Positions 54,162 through 61,949 of a DNA stretch of 64,000 nt are shown here, piece after piece (position 1 is the first letter of the stretch; each line of letters begins with the position of its first letter). The DNA comes from a bacterium HR40 (GTDB lineage Bacteria; Pseudomonadota; Alphaproteobacteria; Geminicoccales; Geminicoccaceae), in the NCBI GenBank assembly GCA_002898275.1, contig BEIQ01000001.1, positions 124,001 through 188,000 of the forward strand, given 5' to 3'. The translations under genes and the position numbers were made by a program. The notes beneath the pieces were generated by a model. That model was given only the letters and a program-made list of their open reading frames with translations. It did no database searches and was not told the DNA's origin.

Positions 54162-56144
54162 ATGTTCTCGAAGATCCTGATCGCCAACCGGGGCGAGATC
54201 GCCTGTCGCATCATCCGCACCTGCCGAGCCCATGGCATCCGGACGGTCGCGGTCTATTCCGATGCCGATCGTGACGCCCTGCATGTCGAGATGGCCGACG
54301 AGGCCGTGCGTCTCGGCCCACCTCCGTCGCGCGAAAGCTATCTCGCCATCGATCGCATCGTCGAGGCCTGCCGCCGCACCGGGGCCGAAGCGGTACACCC
54401 CGGCTACGGCTTTCTCGCCGAGAATCCGATCCTGGCCGAGGTGTTGGCAGCCGAGGGGATCGTTTTCATCGGGCCCCCCGTCGAAGCCATCCGCCTCATG
54501 GGCGACAAGATCGAGAGCAAGCGCCTCGCCCGCCGCGCCGGCGTCCCGACCATTCCCGGTTCGGAGGGGGCGCTCGCGAGCTTCGAGGAGGTGCTGGAGA
54601 CCGCCCGCGCCATTGGCTTTCCGGTGATGCTCAAGGCGGCTGCCGGCGGAGGCGGCAAGGGCATGCGGATTGCCCGCAACGAGTCCGAGCTCCTCGAGGG
54701 CTTCGAGCGGGCGCGCTCCGAGGCCCTCTCGGCCTTCGGCGACGACCGGGTGTTTTTGGAAAAATACGTGGTCGAGCCTCGGCACATCGAGGTCCAGGTA
54801 CTCGCCGACCGCTACGGCAAGGTCGTATACCTCGGCGAGCGGGAATGCTCGATCCAGCGCCGACACCAGAAGGTCATCGAGGAGGCGCCATCCCCTTTCC
54901 TCGACGAGGCGACGCGTCAGGCGATGGGCGAACGGGCGTGCGCCCTCGCCCGAGCGGTCGGCTACGTCTCGGCCGGCACGGTCGAATTCGTCGTCGACCG
55001 CGATCGGAACTTCTACTTCCTCGAGATGAATACCCGGCTCCAGGTGGAACACCCGGTGACCGAACTGGTCACCGGACGGGATCTGGTCTGGGACATGATC
55101 CGGATCGCCGCCGGGGAGCCGCTCGGTTTCGAGCAGGAGGAGGTGCGGCTGCGCGGCTGGGCGATCGAGGCTCGGCTCTATGCCGAGGACCCGGCGCGCG
55201 GCTTTTTGCCGGCGGTCGGGCGCTTGCGCAGGTATCGGGAGCCGCGCGGGGAGGGAATCCGCATCGACAGCGGCGTGGTCGAGGGCAGCGAGATCCCCAT
55301 CTTCTACGATCCGATGATCGCCAAGATCTGTGCCTTCGGGCCGGACCGCGAGACCGCCGCTGACCGCCTGGCTACCGCGCTCGATGCCTTCGTCGTCCGC
55401 GGGCCCCAGACCAATCTCGATTTCCTGCGGGCGGTGGTCGACCATCCCCGCTTCCGCGCCGGACGTCTGTCCACCGGTTTCATCGCCGAGGAGTTCGGCG
55501 AGCGCTTCGCCGGGGTCGAGCTGCCTCCCGAGCGTCGCCGACTGCTCGCCGCGGCCGCCGCGCTCATGGCCTTTCGCGAGGCCGAGCGGGCCCTGCGCAT
55601 CGGCGGCCGGCTTCCCGGTGTCGTGCTGGCGCCTGAACGACGGTGGTGGGTGTCGCTCGGCTCGACCGGCTTCCCGGCGACGATCGAAGCGGACGGAGGC
55701 ACCAGCCGCGTGCGGATCGCCGACGAGCCGGTGGATCTCAGCCTCGATTGGCTGCCCGGCCGGCTGCTCGCCCGCATCGAGGCTGGCAAGGCCTCTCTCT
55801 TCGTCCAGGTGGACCGGATCTGCGAGGGCTTCCGACTGCGACATGGCGGAGCGGTGTTCGAGGCCTTGGTCCGCACCGAGCGGGCCGCGGAATATGCCGC
55901 CCGCATGCCCCAGAAGCCACCGCGGGACAGCTCGCGCGAGGTGGCGGCGCCCATGCCCGGCCTCATCGTCTCGGTGGCGGTACGCCCGGGTCAGGAGGTG
56001 GAAGTCGGACAGGAACTGCTGGTGCTCGAGGCGATGAAGATGGAAAATGTGTTGCGCGCCGAGCGCTCCGGCATCGTGGCGGAGGTCCGGGTGCGGCCGC
56101 GTGACGCCGTCGCCGCCGACCAGGTGCTGCTGGTGTTCGCCTGA
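54162..56144 (+). CDS. pccA: Acyl-CoA carboxylase alpha subunit (propionyl-CoA type)
   Basis: A 660-residue biotin-dependent subunit: a biotin carboxylase domain (1-450) with the ATP-binding AAAGGGGKGMRIA, EMNTRLQVEHPVTE and FLEKYVVEPRHIEVQ; a BT linker domain (about 490-580); and a C-terminal biotin carrier domain with the biotinyl Lys in VLEAMKMEN. The length and BT region fit propionyl-CoA carboxylase better than methylcrotonyl-CoA or acetyl-CoA carboxylase. No beta subunit gene adjoins it. Confidence 0.85.
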   Translation: MFSKILIANRGEIACRIIRTCRAHGIRTVAVYSDADRDALHVEMADEAVRLGPPPSRESYLAIDRIVEACRRTGAEAVHPGYGFLAENPILAEVLAAEGIVFIGPPVEAIRLMGDKIESKRLARRAGVPTIPGSEGALASFEEVLETARAIGFPVMLKAAAGGGGKGMRIARNESELLEGFERARSEALSAFGDDRVFLEKYVVEPRHIEVQVLADRYGKVVYLGERECSIQRRHQKVIEEAPSPFLDEATRQAMGERACALARAVGYVSAGTVEFVVDRDRNFYFLEMNTRLQVEHPVTELVTGRDLVWDMIRIAAGEPLGFEQEEVRLRGWAIEARLYAEDPARGFLPAVGRLRRYREPRGEGIRIDSGVVEGSEIPIFYDPMIAKICAFGPDRETAADRLATALDAFVVRGPQTNLDFLRAVVDHPRFRAGRLSTGFIAEEFGERFAGVELPPERRRLLAAAAALMAFREAERALRIGGRLPGVVLAPERRWWVSLGSTGFPATIEADGGTSRVRIADEPVDLSLDWLPGRLLARIEAGKASLFVQVDRICEGFRLRHGGAVFEALVRTERAAEYAARMPQKPPRDSSREVAAPMPGLIVSVAVRPGQEVEVGQELLVLEAMKMENVLRAERSGIVAEVRVRPRDAVAADQVLLVFA

Positions 56145-56216
56145 GGCGGCACCGAGCCGCGGGATGCGAGACGGCGCGCTCGGGAGTTGCGAGGTCTTCA
56201 ACGGGAGAGATCGGGC

Positions 56217-56879
56217 ATGCGCGAAGCGATGGCGCTCGTCGTGGCGGGGATCGTCCTCGCGGCCTGTCAGCAGGGCCCCGGTGGCCAGCCCCAGCTCGGC
56301 CAAAAGACCGCGACGGGCGCGGCGGTCGGGGCGGTTCTGGGCGGGATTACCGGTGCCATCCTCGACAAGAACGACGTCCGCGGGGTGGCTGTGGGAGCAG
56401 CGGTGGGAGCTGCCGTCGGCGGTGGCATCGGTTACGCCCTCGACCAGCAGGAGCGGGCATTCCAGGAGGCACTCGCCAGCGAACGGGCACAGCGGACGGT
56501 GGAGGTCGAGCGCCTGCGCGAGGACCAGTTGCGGATCACGTTCTCGGACCAGGTGATGTTCGATTCCGGCAGCGCCGAAATCCGTCCCGGCTTCCGCGAC
56601 AGCCTGCGCAAGGTGGCGGAGGTGTTGCGGCAATATCCCGACTCGACGGCCCGGATCGTCGGTCACACCGACAGCGTGGGCAGCGAGACCTTCAACCTCG
56701 AGCTGTCGCGGCGGCGGGCGGAGGCGGTGCGCCAGGCCTTGATCGCGGAAGGAGTGGCCGGCGACCGGCTGGTCGCCGAAGGCCGAGGCGAAGCCGAGCC
56801 GCGCGCCGACAACGCCACCGAGGCCGGGCGGCAGCTCAACCGTCGGGTCGAGATCTACGTCTCGCCGCGCCGCGTCTGA
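56217..56879 (+). CDS. OmpA-family lipoprotein with glycine zipper
   Basis: A 220-residue outer-membrane lipoprotein. The signal peptide ends in LAAC, a glycine-zipper segment (AAVGAVLGGITGAIL and a second GAAVGAAVGGGIGYAL) follows, and the C-terminal OmpA domain has GHTDSVGSETFNLELSRRRA, the peptidoglycan-binding block. It is of the YfiB/YiaD type. The ATG at 56217 has GGGAGAGA upstream. Its end overlaps the convergent chaC end by 25 bases. Confidence 0.9.
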   Translation: MREAMALVVAGIVLAACQQGPGGQPQLGQKTATGAAVGAVLGGITGAILDKNDVRGVAVGAAVGAAVGGGIGYALDQQERAFQEALASERAQRTVEVERLREDQLRITFSDQVMFDSGSAEIRPGFRDSLRKVAEVLRQYPDSTARIVGHTDSVGSETFNLELSRRRAEAVRQALIAEGVAGDRLVAEGRGEAEPRADNATEAGRQLNRRVEIYVSPRRV

Positions 56880-57406
56880 TCCGGGAACTCGAGAAGGCGC
56901 TGGGCGAGCCGTTCGAGCTCCGGCTCGCCGATCCCCATCGCTCGCAGATGCGCTACCGTCTCGACCACATAGTCGAGACAGCGGCCACCATGGCCGCAAG
57001 CGGCGCGGATGGTGGCGAGCGTCGTCTCCTCGTCGAGCTCGCGCGCGAACTGCGGATGGTCTGGCCGCGCGACATAGGTCCAAGCCTCGACCGTATCGCC
57101 GCACGCCAGGACCACGGGCAACCGCCGCCGCTCGTAGACGTCGCTGACGAGCTCCCGGCCGTCCAGATAGGACAGGGTCTCGGCCTCGCGTTCGGCCGCG
57201 ACCGCGAGCGCGCGACCCCAACAGCATCCGCCCCGGTCGAGCCCGAGGACGAGACCCGGGCGACTGCGGGTGCCGCGCCAGTGGTAGGACCAGATGCACA
57301 ATCGGCGATGCCAGCCATCGAGCCGTGCCGGTTCGGACCGGTCGACAGGGAATCCGGGTCGCCACATGAGCGACCCATAGCCGAACACCCACACCAGTTC
57401 GGGCAT
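56855..57406 (-). CDS. chaC: ChaC-like gamma-glutamylcyclotransferase
   Basis: A 183-residue enzyme cleaving glutathione or gamma-glutamyl peptides. The substrate-binding VFGYGSLMWRPGF is at the N-terminus and YVARPDHPQF further on; the catalytic Glu lies in the YLDGRE region or nearby. It starts three bases after the tyrA stop, so it is read with the aromatic amino acid genes. It converges on the OmpA-like gene. Confidence 0.9.
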   Translation of the reverse strand: MPELVWVFGYGSLMWRPGFPVDRSEPARLDGWHRRLCIWSYHWRGTRSRPGLVLGLDRGGCCWGRALAVAAEREAETLSYLDGRELVSDVYERRRLPVVLACGDTVEAWTYVARPDHPQFARELDEETTLATIRAACGHGGRCLDYVVETVAHLRAMGIGEPELERLAQRLLEFPDQTRRGET

Positions 57407-57409
57407 GCG

Positions 57410-58363
57410 TCAATGGGCGGACTTCGCCGCCTCGCTCGCTGGACCGTTGTCGGTCGCGGCATCGGGCGGTACGGGCAGGCGATCGTAGGCCTGGCCCGCG
57501 CGGATCACCGCCCGGCGAATGGCGCGGGTGCGCGAGAACAGCTCGAACAGGGTGTCGCCGTCGCCCCACCGGATGGCCCGCTGCAACCGTACCAGATCCT
57601 CGGTGAAGCGGCCCAACATCTCGAGGACAGCCTCGCGGTTGTTGAGGAAGACGTCCCGCCACATGGTCGGATCCGAGGCGGCGATGCGGGTGAAGTCGGT
57701 GAAGCCCCCCGCCGCATACTTGAACACCTCGCTCTGGGTCTGTTTCTCGAGATCGGCGACCGTACCGACGATGGTATAGGCGATGAGATGCGGAAGGTGG
57801 GAGGTTATGGCGAGGACGCGGTCGTGGTGCTCTGGGGTCATGGTGTCGACCAGGGCCCCGGTGAGCTCCCACATGCCGCGCACGCGCTGCACCGCCTCTG
57901 GGTCCGTATCCTCGATCGGGGTCAGGATCACCCGCCGACCCTGGAAGAGGGTCTCGAAGGCGGCATCGGGACCGGAATGCTCGGTGCCGGCTACCGGATG
58001 GCCGGGCACGAACAGCGACGGCGTCGGCAGATGCGGCATCACGTCGTGGACGATCTGCGCCTTGACCGAGCCGACATCGGTGACAATCGCCCGCGGATCG
58101 AGCCCTGGCACCATCGCCTTGGCCACCGTGCCCATCGATCCGGGTGGCACGCCCAGCACGACGAGCTCGGCGCCCTCGACGGCGTGCGCGGGATCGGCCA
58201 CGGCTCGATGACACAGGCCGAGCTCGAGGGCACGCGCCCGGGTCTCTTCGCGCCGGGCACAGGCGACGATCTCCTCGACCGCACCCCGCCGACGCAGGGC
58301 GAGGGCGAGGGAACCGTTGATCAGCCCGATTCCGATGAGGGCGATGCGTCGAAAGGGCGTCAT
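57410..58363 (-). CDS. tyrA: Prephenate/arogenate dehydrogenase
   Basis: A 317-residue NAD(P)-dependent enzyme of tyrosine synthesis. It has the Rossmann start ALIGIGLINGSLALAL, LGVPPGSM, DVGSVKAQIV, and HPVAGTEHSGPDAA with the catalytic His. There is no ACT domain. The start overlaps the hisC stop (ATGA), and the chaC gene follows. Prephenate and arogenate use cannot be separated by eye. Confidence 0.93.
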   Translation of the reverse strand: MTPFRRIALIGIGLINGSLALALRRRGAVEEIVACARREETRARALELGLCHRAVADPAHAVEGAELVVLGVPPGSMGTVAKAMVPGLDPRAIVTDVGSVKAQIVHDVMPHLPTPSLFVPGHPVAGTEHSGPDAAFETLFQGRRVILTPIEDTDPEAVQRVRGMWELTGALVDTMTPEHHDRVLAITSHLPHLIAYTIVGTVADLEKQTQSEVFKYAAGGFTDFTRIAASDPTMWRDVFLNNREAVLEMLGRFTEDLVRLQRAIRWGDGDTLFELFSRTRAIRRAVIRAGQAYDRLPVPPDAATDNGPASEAAKSAH

Positions 58364-59463
58364 CGAGCTGCCCGTCCGGCGAGGAAGTCGTCGAGCGCGG
58401 CGACGAGCGCCTGGTTGTCGCTTTCGCGGCCGACGGTGAAACGGAGGCAGTGCGGCAGACCGTAGGCCTCCATGCGTCGCCCGATCAGGCCGCGCTCCTG
58501 CAGGAAGGCATCGGCCGCTGCCGCATCGCGGCCGGGTTCGCGGGGAAAAGCGACGAGCACGAAGTTGGCGATGCTGGGATAGACGGCGAGGCCGAGGTCG
58601 GCGAGGTGGGAGGCGAGCCACGGCCGCCAGATGTCATTGTGGCGCTTCGAGGCCTGCTGGTGCTCGAGATCCTCGAGAGCAGCGATGCCTGCCACCTGTG
58701 CCGGGGTCGAGACGTTGAAGGGGCCGCGGACGCGATCGAGCACATCGACCACGGCAGGCGGCGCGAAGGCCCAGCCGAGCCTCAGCGCGGCGAGCCCGAA
58801 AAGCTTCGAGAAGGTGCGCGTGACCACCACATTGTCGAACTCGTGGACGAGCTCGAGGCCGTCGCAATAGTCGGGCTCGGAGGCGTATTCGGCATAGGCA
58901 GCGTCGATCACGAGCAGCACGCGCTCGGGGAGTCGCTGCCTCAGGGCGAAGAGCTCGTCGCGCGTCAGATAGCTGCCGGTCGGATTGTTGGGGTTGGCGA
59001 GGAAGAGGATGCGCGTGCGAGTCGTCACCCGAGCGAGCAACGCATCGACGTCCGCTCGCAGTTGGCGCTCCGGCGCACTCACCGGATGCGCTCCGGCAGC
59101 CAGCGCCGACAATCGATACATGAGGAAGCCGTGCTCGGTGTGGAGCACCTCCTCGCCCGGCCCCGCGTAGGCCCGTATCAGCAGGGCGATGAGCTCGTCC
59201 GATCCAGCACCGCACACGATACGCTCGGGATCGAGGTTGAAGCGGCGAGCGATGGCTTGCCGCAGCCGGCTACTGCTGCCATCGGGATAGCGATGGAGCG
59301 TTCCGGCGACTTCGCGGTAGGCAGCGATGGCCTTCGGGCTCGGTCCGAGGGCGTTCTCGTTCGAGGACAGCTTGATGGCAGGACGGCCGCCAGCGACCTC
59401 GGCCCTGCCGCCCACATAGGGCTCGATCTCCAGAATGCCCGGACGCGGAATGGGTGCGATCAT
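58360..59463 (-). CDS. hisC: Histidinol-phosphate / aromatic aminotransferase
   Basis: A 367-residue fold-type I PLP enzyme of the HisC family. KLSSNENALGPSPKA, the PLP-Asp region with VIDAAYAEY, and the internal Lys in TRTFSKLFGLAALRLGW are present. Placed between chorismate mutase and tyrA, it most likely makes aromatic amino acids (and perhaps histidinol phosphate too). It overlaps both neighbours by four bases. Confidence 0.93.
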   Translation of the reverse strand: MIAPIPRPGILEIEPYVGGRAEVAGGRPAIKLSSNENALGPSPKAIAAYREVAGTLHRYPDGSSSRLRQAIARRFNLDPERIVCGAGSDELIALLIRAYAGPGEEVLHTEHGFLMYRLSALAAGAHPVSAPERQLRADVDALLARVTTRTRILFLANPNNPTGSYLTRDELFALRQRLPERVLLVIDAAYAEYASEPDYCDGLELVHEFDNVVVTRTFSKLFGLAALRLGWAFAPPAVVDVLDRVRGPFNVSTPAQVAGIAALEDLEHQQASKRHNDIWRPWLASHLADLGLAVYPSIANFVLVAFPREPGRDAAAADAFLQERGLIGRRMEAYGLPHCLRFTVGRESDNQALVAALDDFLAGRAAR

Positions 59464-60350
59464 CCAATCTCCTCGCGAGAACGAGACACCGGCGCGGCGG
59501 CTGCGGCTCGCGTTGCACCGACCGGAAGCGGTGTGGCATATGCTCCGATACGGCGCAGCCGCAAGAGTTGCTCGCGCAGCAGCGCCCCCGCATTGGTGAG
59601 GAGCGGGGCGTGTTCGTCGAGGAAGCCGGCGAGATCGAGCAGCCAGCTCGAGCCTTCGCCTTCCGCGCGCACCGCGAGGATCTGCGGATCGAGGCCGGAG
59701 CGCAGGAAACCCTCGAGCAGCCGCGACCGACTGATCTCGCCTGCCGTGCGCAGCACGAAGAGACTGCGATCGTCGCCGCTCGCCTCGAGCGGTACCGTGC
59801 CGACCACCAATCCGGCGCGTTCGAGACCGGGATCGGCGAGAAACGGGATGCGGGCGATCACGCGGAATGCCGCTCGCTCGGAGTCGGCGAGATCGCTCCA
59901 CCAGCGTTCCCCGCCGGCGGGCATGGGCACTACCGCCACCTGCGCCCGGCCCTCCTCGAGCAGCCGCAGCGCATGACCGGGGCCTTCAGCGGCCAGCAAG
60001 GGGGTGATCGATCCGAGATGGTCTCGGGCGATCTCCCGCAGTTCCGCAGGCTCGCCGCAGACCGCGGCGACCAGCGGCATCTGAGCGCGGATCGCCGCCG
60101 CGAACAGCTCGCGCCACAGCCGCACGAGACTGTCGGCGGGAAATCTGCCATCCGCAGCAGCGACCAGGCGACGCAGCACCTGGGCCTCCCGTGCCGGCCG
60201 CAGCGGCGGCCCATCGCCCGAGGTCTGGCGCTTGACCGCAGCGATCTGCTCGACCACGGCCATGCGCTCCATCATGAGCGCGAGCAGCCGATCGTCGATG
60301 GCGTCGATGCGCGCGCGCAGCGCGGCGAGCAGGGATGCGGTCTCGGACAT
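59460..60350 (-). CDS. Chorismate mutase with an extra C-terminal domain
   Basis: A 296-residue protein. The first ~90 residues are an AroQ chorismate mutase: LRARIDAIDDRLLALMMERM followed by AVKRQ and a RPAREAQVLRRL helix. The C-terminal ~200 residues have LGSITPLLAAEGPGHALRLL and a later SLFVLRTAGEISRSRLLEGF part that resembles the overall layout of a dehydratase plus ACT-like fold, but the prephenate dehydratase TRF catalytic motif and the ESRP effector motif are missing. It is therefore not a working P-protein. First gene of the operon. Confidence 0.82.
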   Translation of the reverse strand: MSETASLLAALRARIDAIDDRLLALMMERMAVVEQIAAVKRQTSGDGPPLRPAREAQVLRRLVAAADGRFPADSLVRLWRELFAAAIRAQMPLVAAVCGEPAELREIARDHLGSITPLLAAEGPGHALRLLEEGRAQVAVVPMPAGGERWWSDLADSERAAFRVIARIPFLADPGLERAGLVVGTVPLEASGDDRSLFVLRTAGEISRSRLLEGFLRSGLDPQILAVRAEGEGSSWLLDLAGFLDEHAPLLTNAGALLREQLLRLRRIGAYATPLPVGATRAAAAAPVSRSREEIG

Positions 60351-60494
60351 CGGATCCAGATCGAAGCGCCGGCGGCAAGCTACCGCGCGCGCCGGCCGGC
60401 GCAAGGGCAGTGCGGCTGCCGGCGCTTGAAAGCGACGACCGTTGCGCGATTTCGCGCCGAGACTTCGAAGCGTGCCTGCACCCGAGGATTTCCC

Positions 60495-61682
60495 ATGTCG
60501 TCCTATCCAGCGATCCGGCTCTTGCCGGGCAGCGAGAAGCGGTTGCGCACTGGCCAGCCGTGGCTGTTTTCCAATGAAGTGGAAATGAGCGAGGAGGCGA
60601 AAGCGCTTCCGCCGGGCTCCATCGTCCGACTGCTCGCGCCGAGCGGCAAGGTCTATGGCGTGGGGCACTTCAACCCCCACTCGCTCATCGCCGTGCGCGT
60701 TCTCAGTCGCAACAAGGATGCCGTCATCGACCGCAAGTTCTTCGAGTTTCGCTTCGCCCGCGCCCTCGCCTTGCGCGAGCAGATGTTCGACGAACCCTTC
60801 TACCGGCTCGTCCACGCCGAAGGCGATGGATTGCCGGGTGTCGTGGTCGACCGGCACGGCCGCTGGCTCGTGATTCAGATCAACACCGCCGGGATGGAGC
60901 GGATGCGCGCCGACCTCCTCGAGGCGCTCGGCAAAGTCGTGCCGGCCGAGGGGATCTTGCTGCGCGGCGATACCTCGGGTCGGGTGCTCGAGGGACTCGA
61001 CGGTCGCAGCGAGGTGCTCGCTGGCGAGGTGCCGGAGGAGATCGAAATCCGGGAAAACGGCCTCCCCTTCGTCATCTCGCCGCGCACCGGGCAGAAGACC
61101 GGCTGGTATTACGATCAGCGCCTGAACCGCCTGTTCTCGCGCATGCTGGTACGCGGGCGCACCGTGCTCGACCTCTATTCCTATACGGGGAGTTTCGCCC
61201 TCAACGCCCTCGCTGCCGGCGCCCGCTCCGCCCTCCTCGTCGACTCGAGCGGTCCGGCCCTCGAGCGCGCCCGCGCGAGCGCCGCGCTCCAGGGAGTGGC
61301 GGACCGTGTGGAATGCGTGGATGCCGACGTCTTCGACTTCATCGCGCAGGCAGGAGCGGAGCACCGGCGATGGGGTGTGGTGTTCGCGGATCCGCCGGCG
61401 TTCGTGAAGACCAAGAAACAGCTTCCGATCGGCCTTCGCGCCTACCGGAAACTCGCCCGCGACAGCGCCGCCCTGGTGCAAGAAGGTGGTTTCCTCGCGA
61501 TCTCCTGCTGCTCCCACAATGTCTCCCCGGACGCCTTCTTCGAGGAAGTGACCTCGGGGATCCGGGCTGCTGGACGCGGCGCTCGGTTGCTCTGTCGAGC
61601 CGGCGCGGGGCCCGATCATCCGATTCATCCCGCTCTGCCCGAGACCGCCTATCTCAAATTCTTGGCCTTTGCCCTCGACTGA
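60495..61682 (+). CDS. rlmI: 23S rRNA (cytosine-C5) methyltransferase, RlmI-like
   Basis: A 395-residue class I methyltransferase. An N-terminal PUA-type domain (residues ~1-80), the SAM-binding VLDLYSYTGSFALNALAAGA, the ADPPAFVKTKK catalytic motif and AISCCSHNV with the reactive cysteine match the RlmI/YccW family, which methylates C1962 of 23S rRNA. It diverges from the chorismate mutase operon; TTGAAA (60426-60431) is the best -35 match in the 144-base gap, with only a weak -10. Confidence 0.9.
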   Translation: MSSYPAIRLLPGSEKRLRTGQPWLFSNEVEMSEEAKALPPGSIVRLLAPSGKVYGVGHFNPHSLIAVRVLSRNKDAVIDRKFFEFRFARALALREQMFDEPFYRLVHAEGDGLPGVVVDRHGRWLVIQINTAGMERMRADLLEALGKVVPAEGILLRGDTSGRVLEGLDGRSEVLAGEVPEEIEIRENGLPFVISPRTGQKTGWYYDQRLNRLFSRMLVRGRTVLDLYSYTGSFALNALAAGARSALLVDSSGPALERARASAALQGVADRVECVDADVFDFIAQAGAEHRRWGVVFADPPAFVKTKKQLPIGLRAYRKLARDSAALVQEGGFLAISCCSHNVSPDAFFEEVTSGIRAAGRGARLLCRAGAGPDHPIHPALPETAYLKFLAFALD

Positions 61683-61871
61683 CGGGGGGGCGCGCCCGAG
61701 CGGCTGCGGTCAAAAGCCAAAACGAGCTTTCGGTCGCCCGTTGTCCGCGCCGGGGCGGGCGGCCGAGCCGTTCCCGTCGATGGCGGACGCGCAGTCCCCC
61801 GCGGCGAGCCACGCCTTCGGTGGCGGGCGGCCAGGCTCCGGTGCGGGGAGCCGGGAATCAACCGATAGTAG

Positions 61872-61900
61872 TTGAAATCATCGTAAAAAGCGCGTAACAA
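61872..61900 (+). promoter_or_regulatory. Promoter of the type I secretion ABC gene
   Basis: TTGAAA (61872-61877) and TAACAA (61895-61900) with a 17-base spacer, an AT-rich island in GC-rich DNA 50 bases before the gene. A six-base-pair hairpin (61834-61852) lies just upstream and may mark the end of the rlmI transcript. The rest of the 267-base gap shows nothing I can name. Confidence 0.55.
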
Positions 61901-61949
61901 GCGAGGCGTCCCCTCGTTCCTTCGATTCCGGCCAGCGGAGGAGACGAGC

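Noticed and set aside
54162-56144. AccC biotin carboxylase of fatty acid synthesis
   Set aside because: The protein is about 200 residues too long and carries a BT region and its own biotin carrier domain.
53472-58214. A 1580-codon open frame on the minus strand
   Set aside because: It runs antisense to fabZ, pccA and ompA-like genes, whose products are certain, and has the low-complexity Arg/Asp/Gly composition of GC-rich shadow frames.
59460-60350. Bifunctional chorismate mutase/prephenate dehydratase (PheA)
   Set aside because: The TRF catalytic motif and the ESRP motif of the ACT domain are not found.
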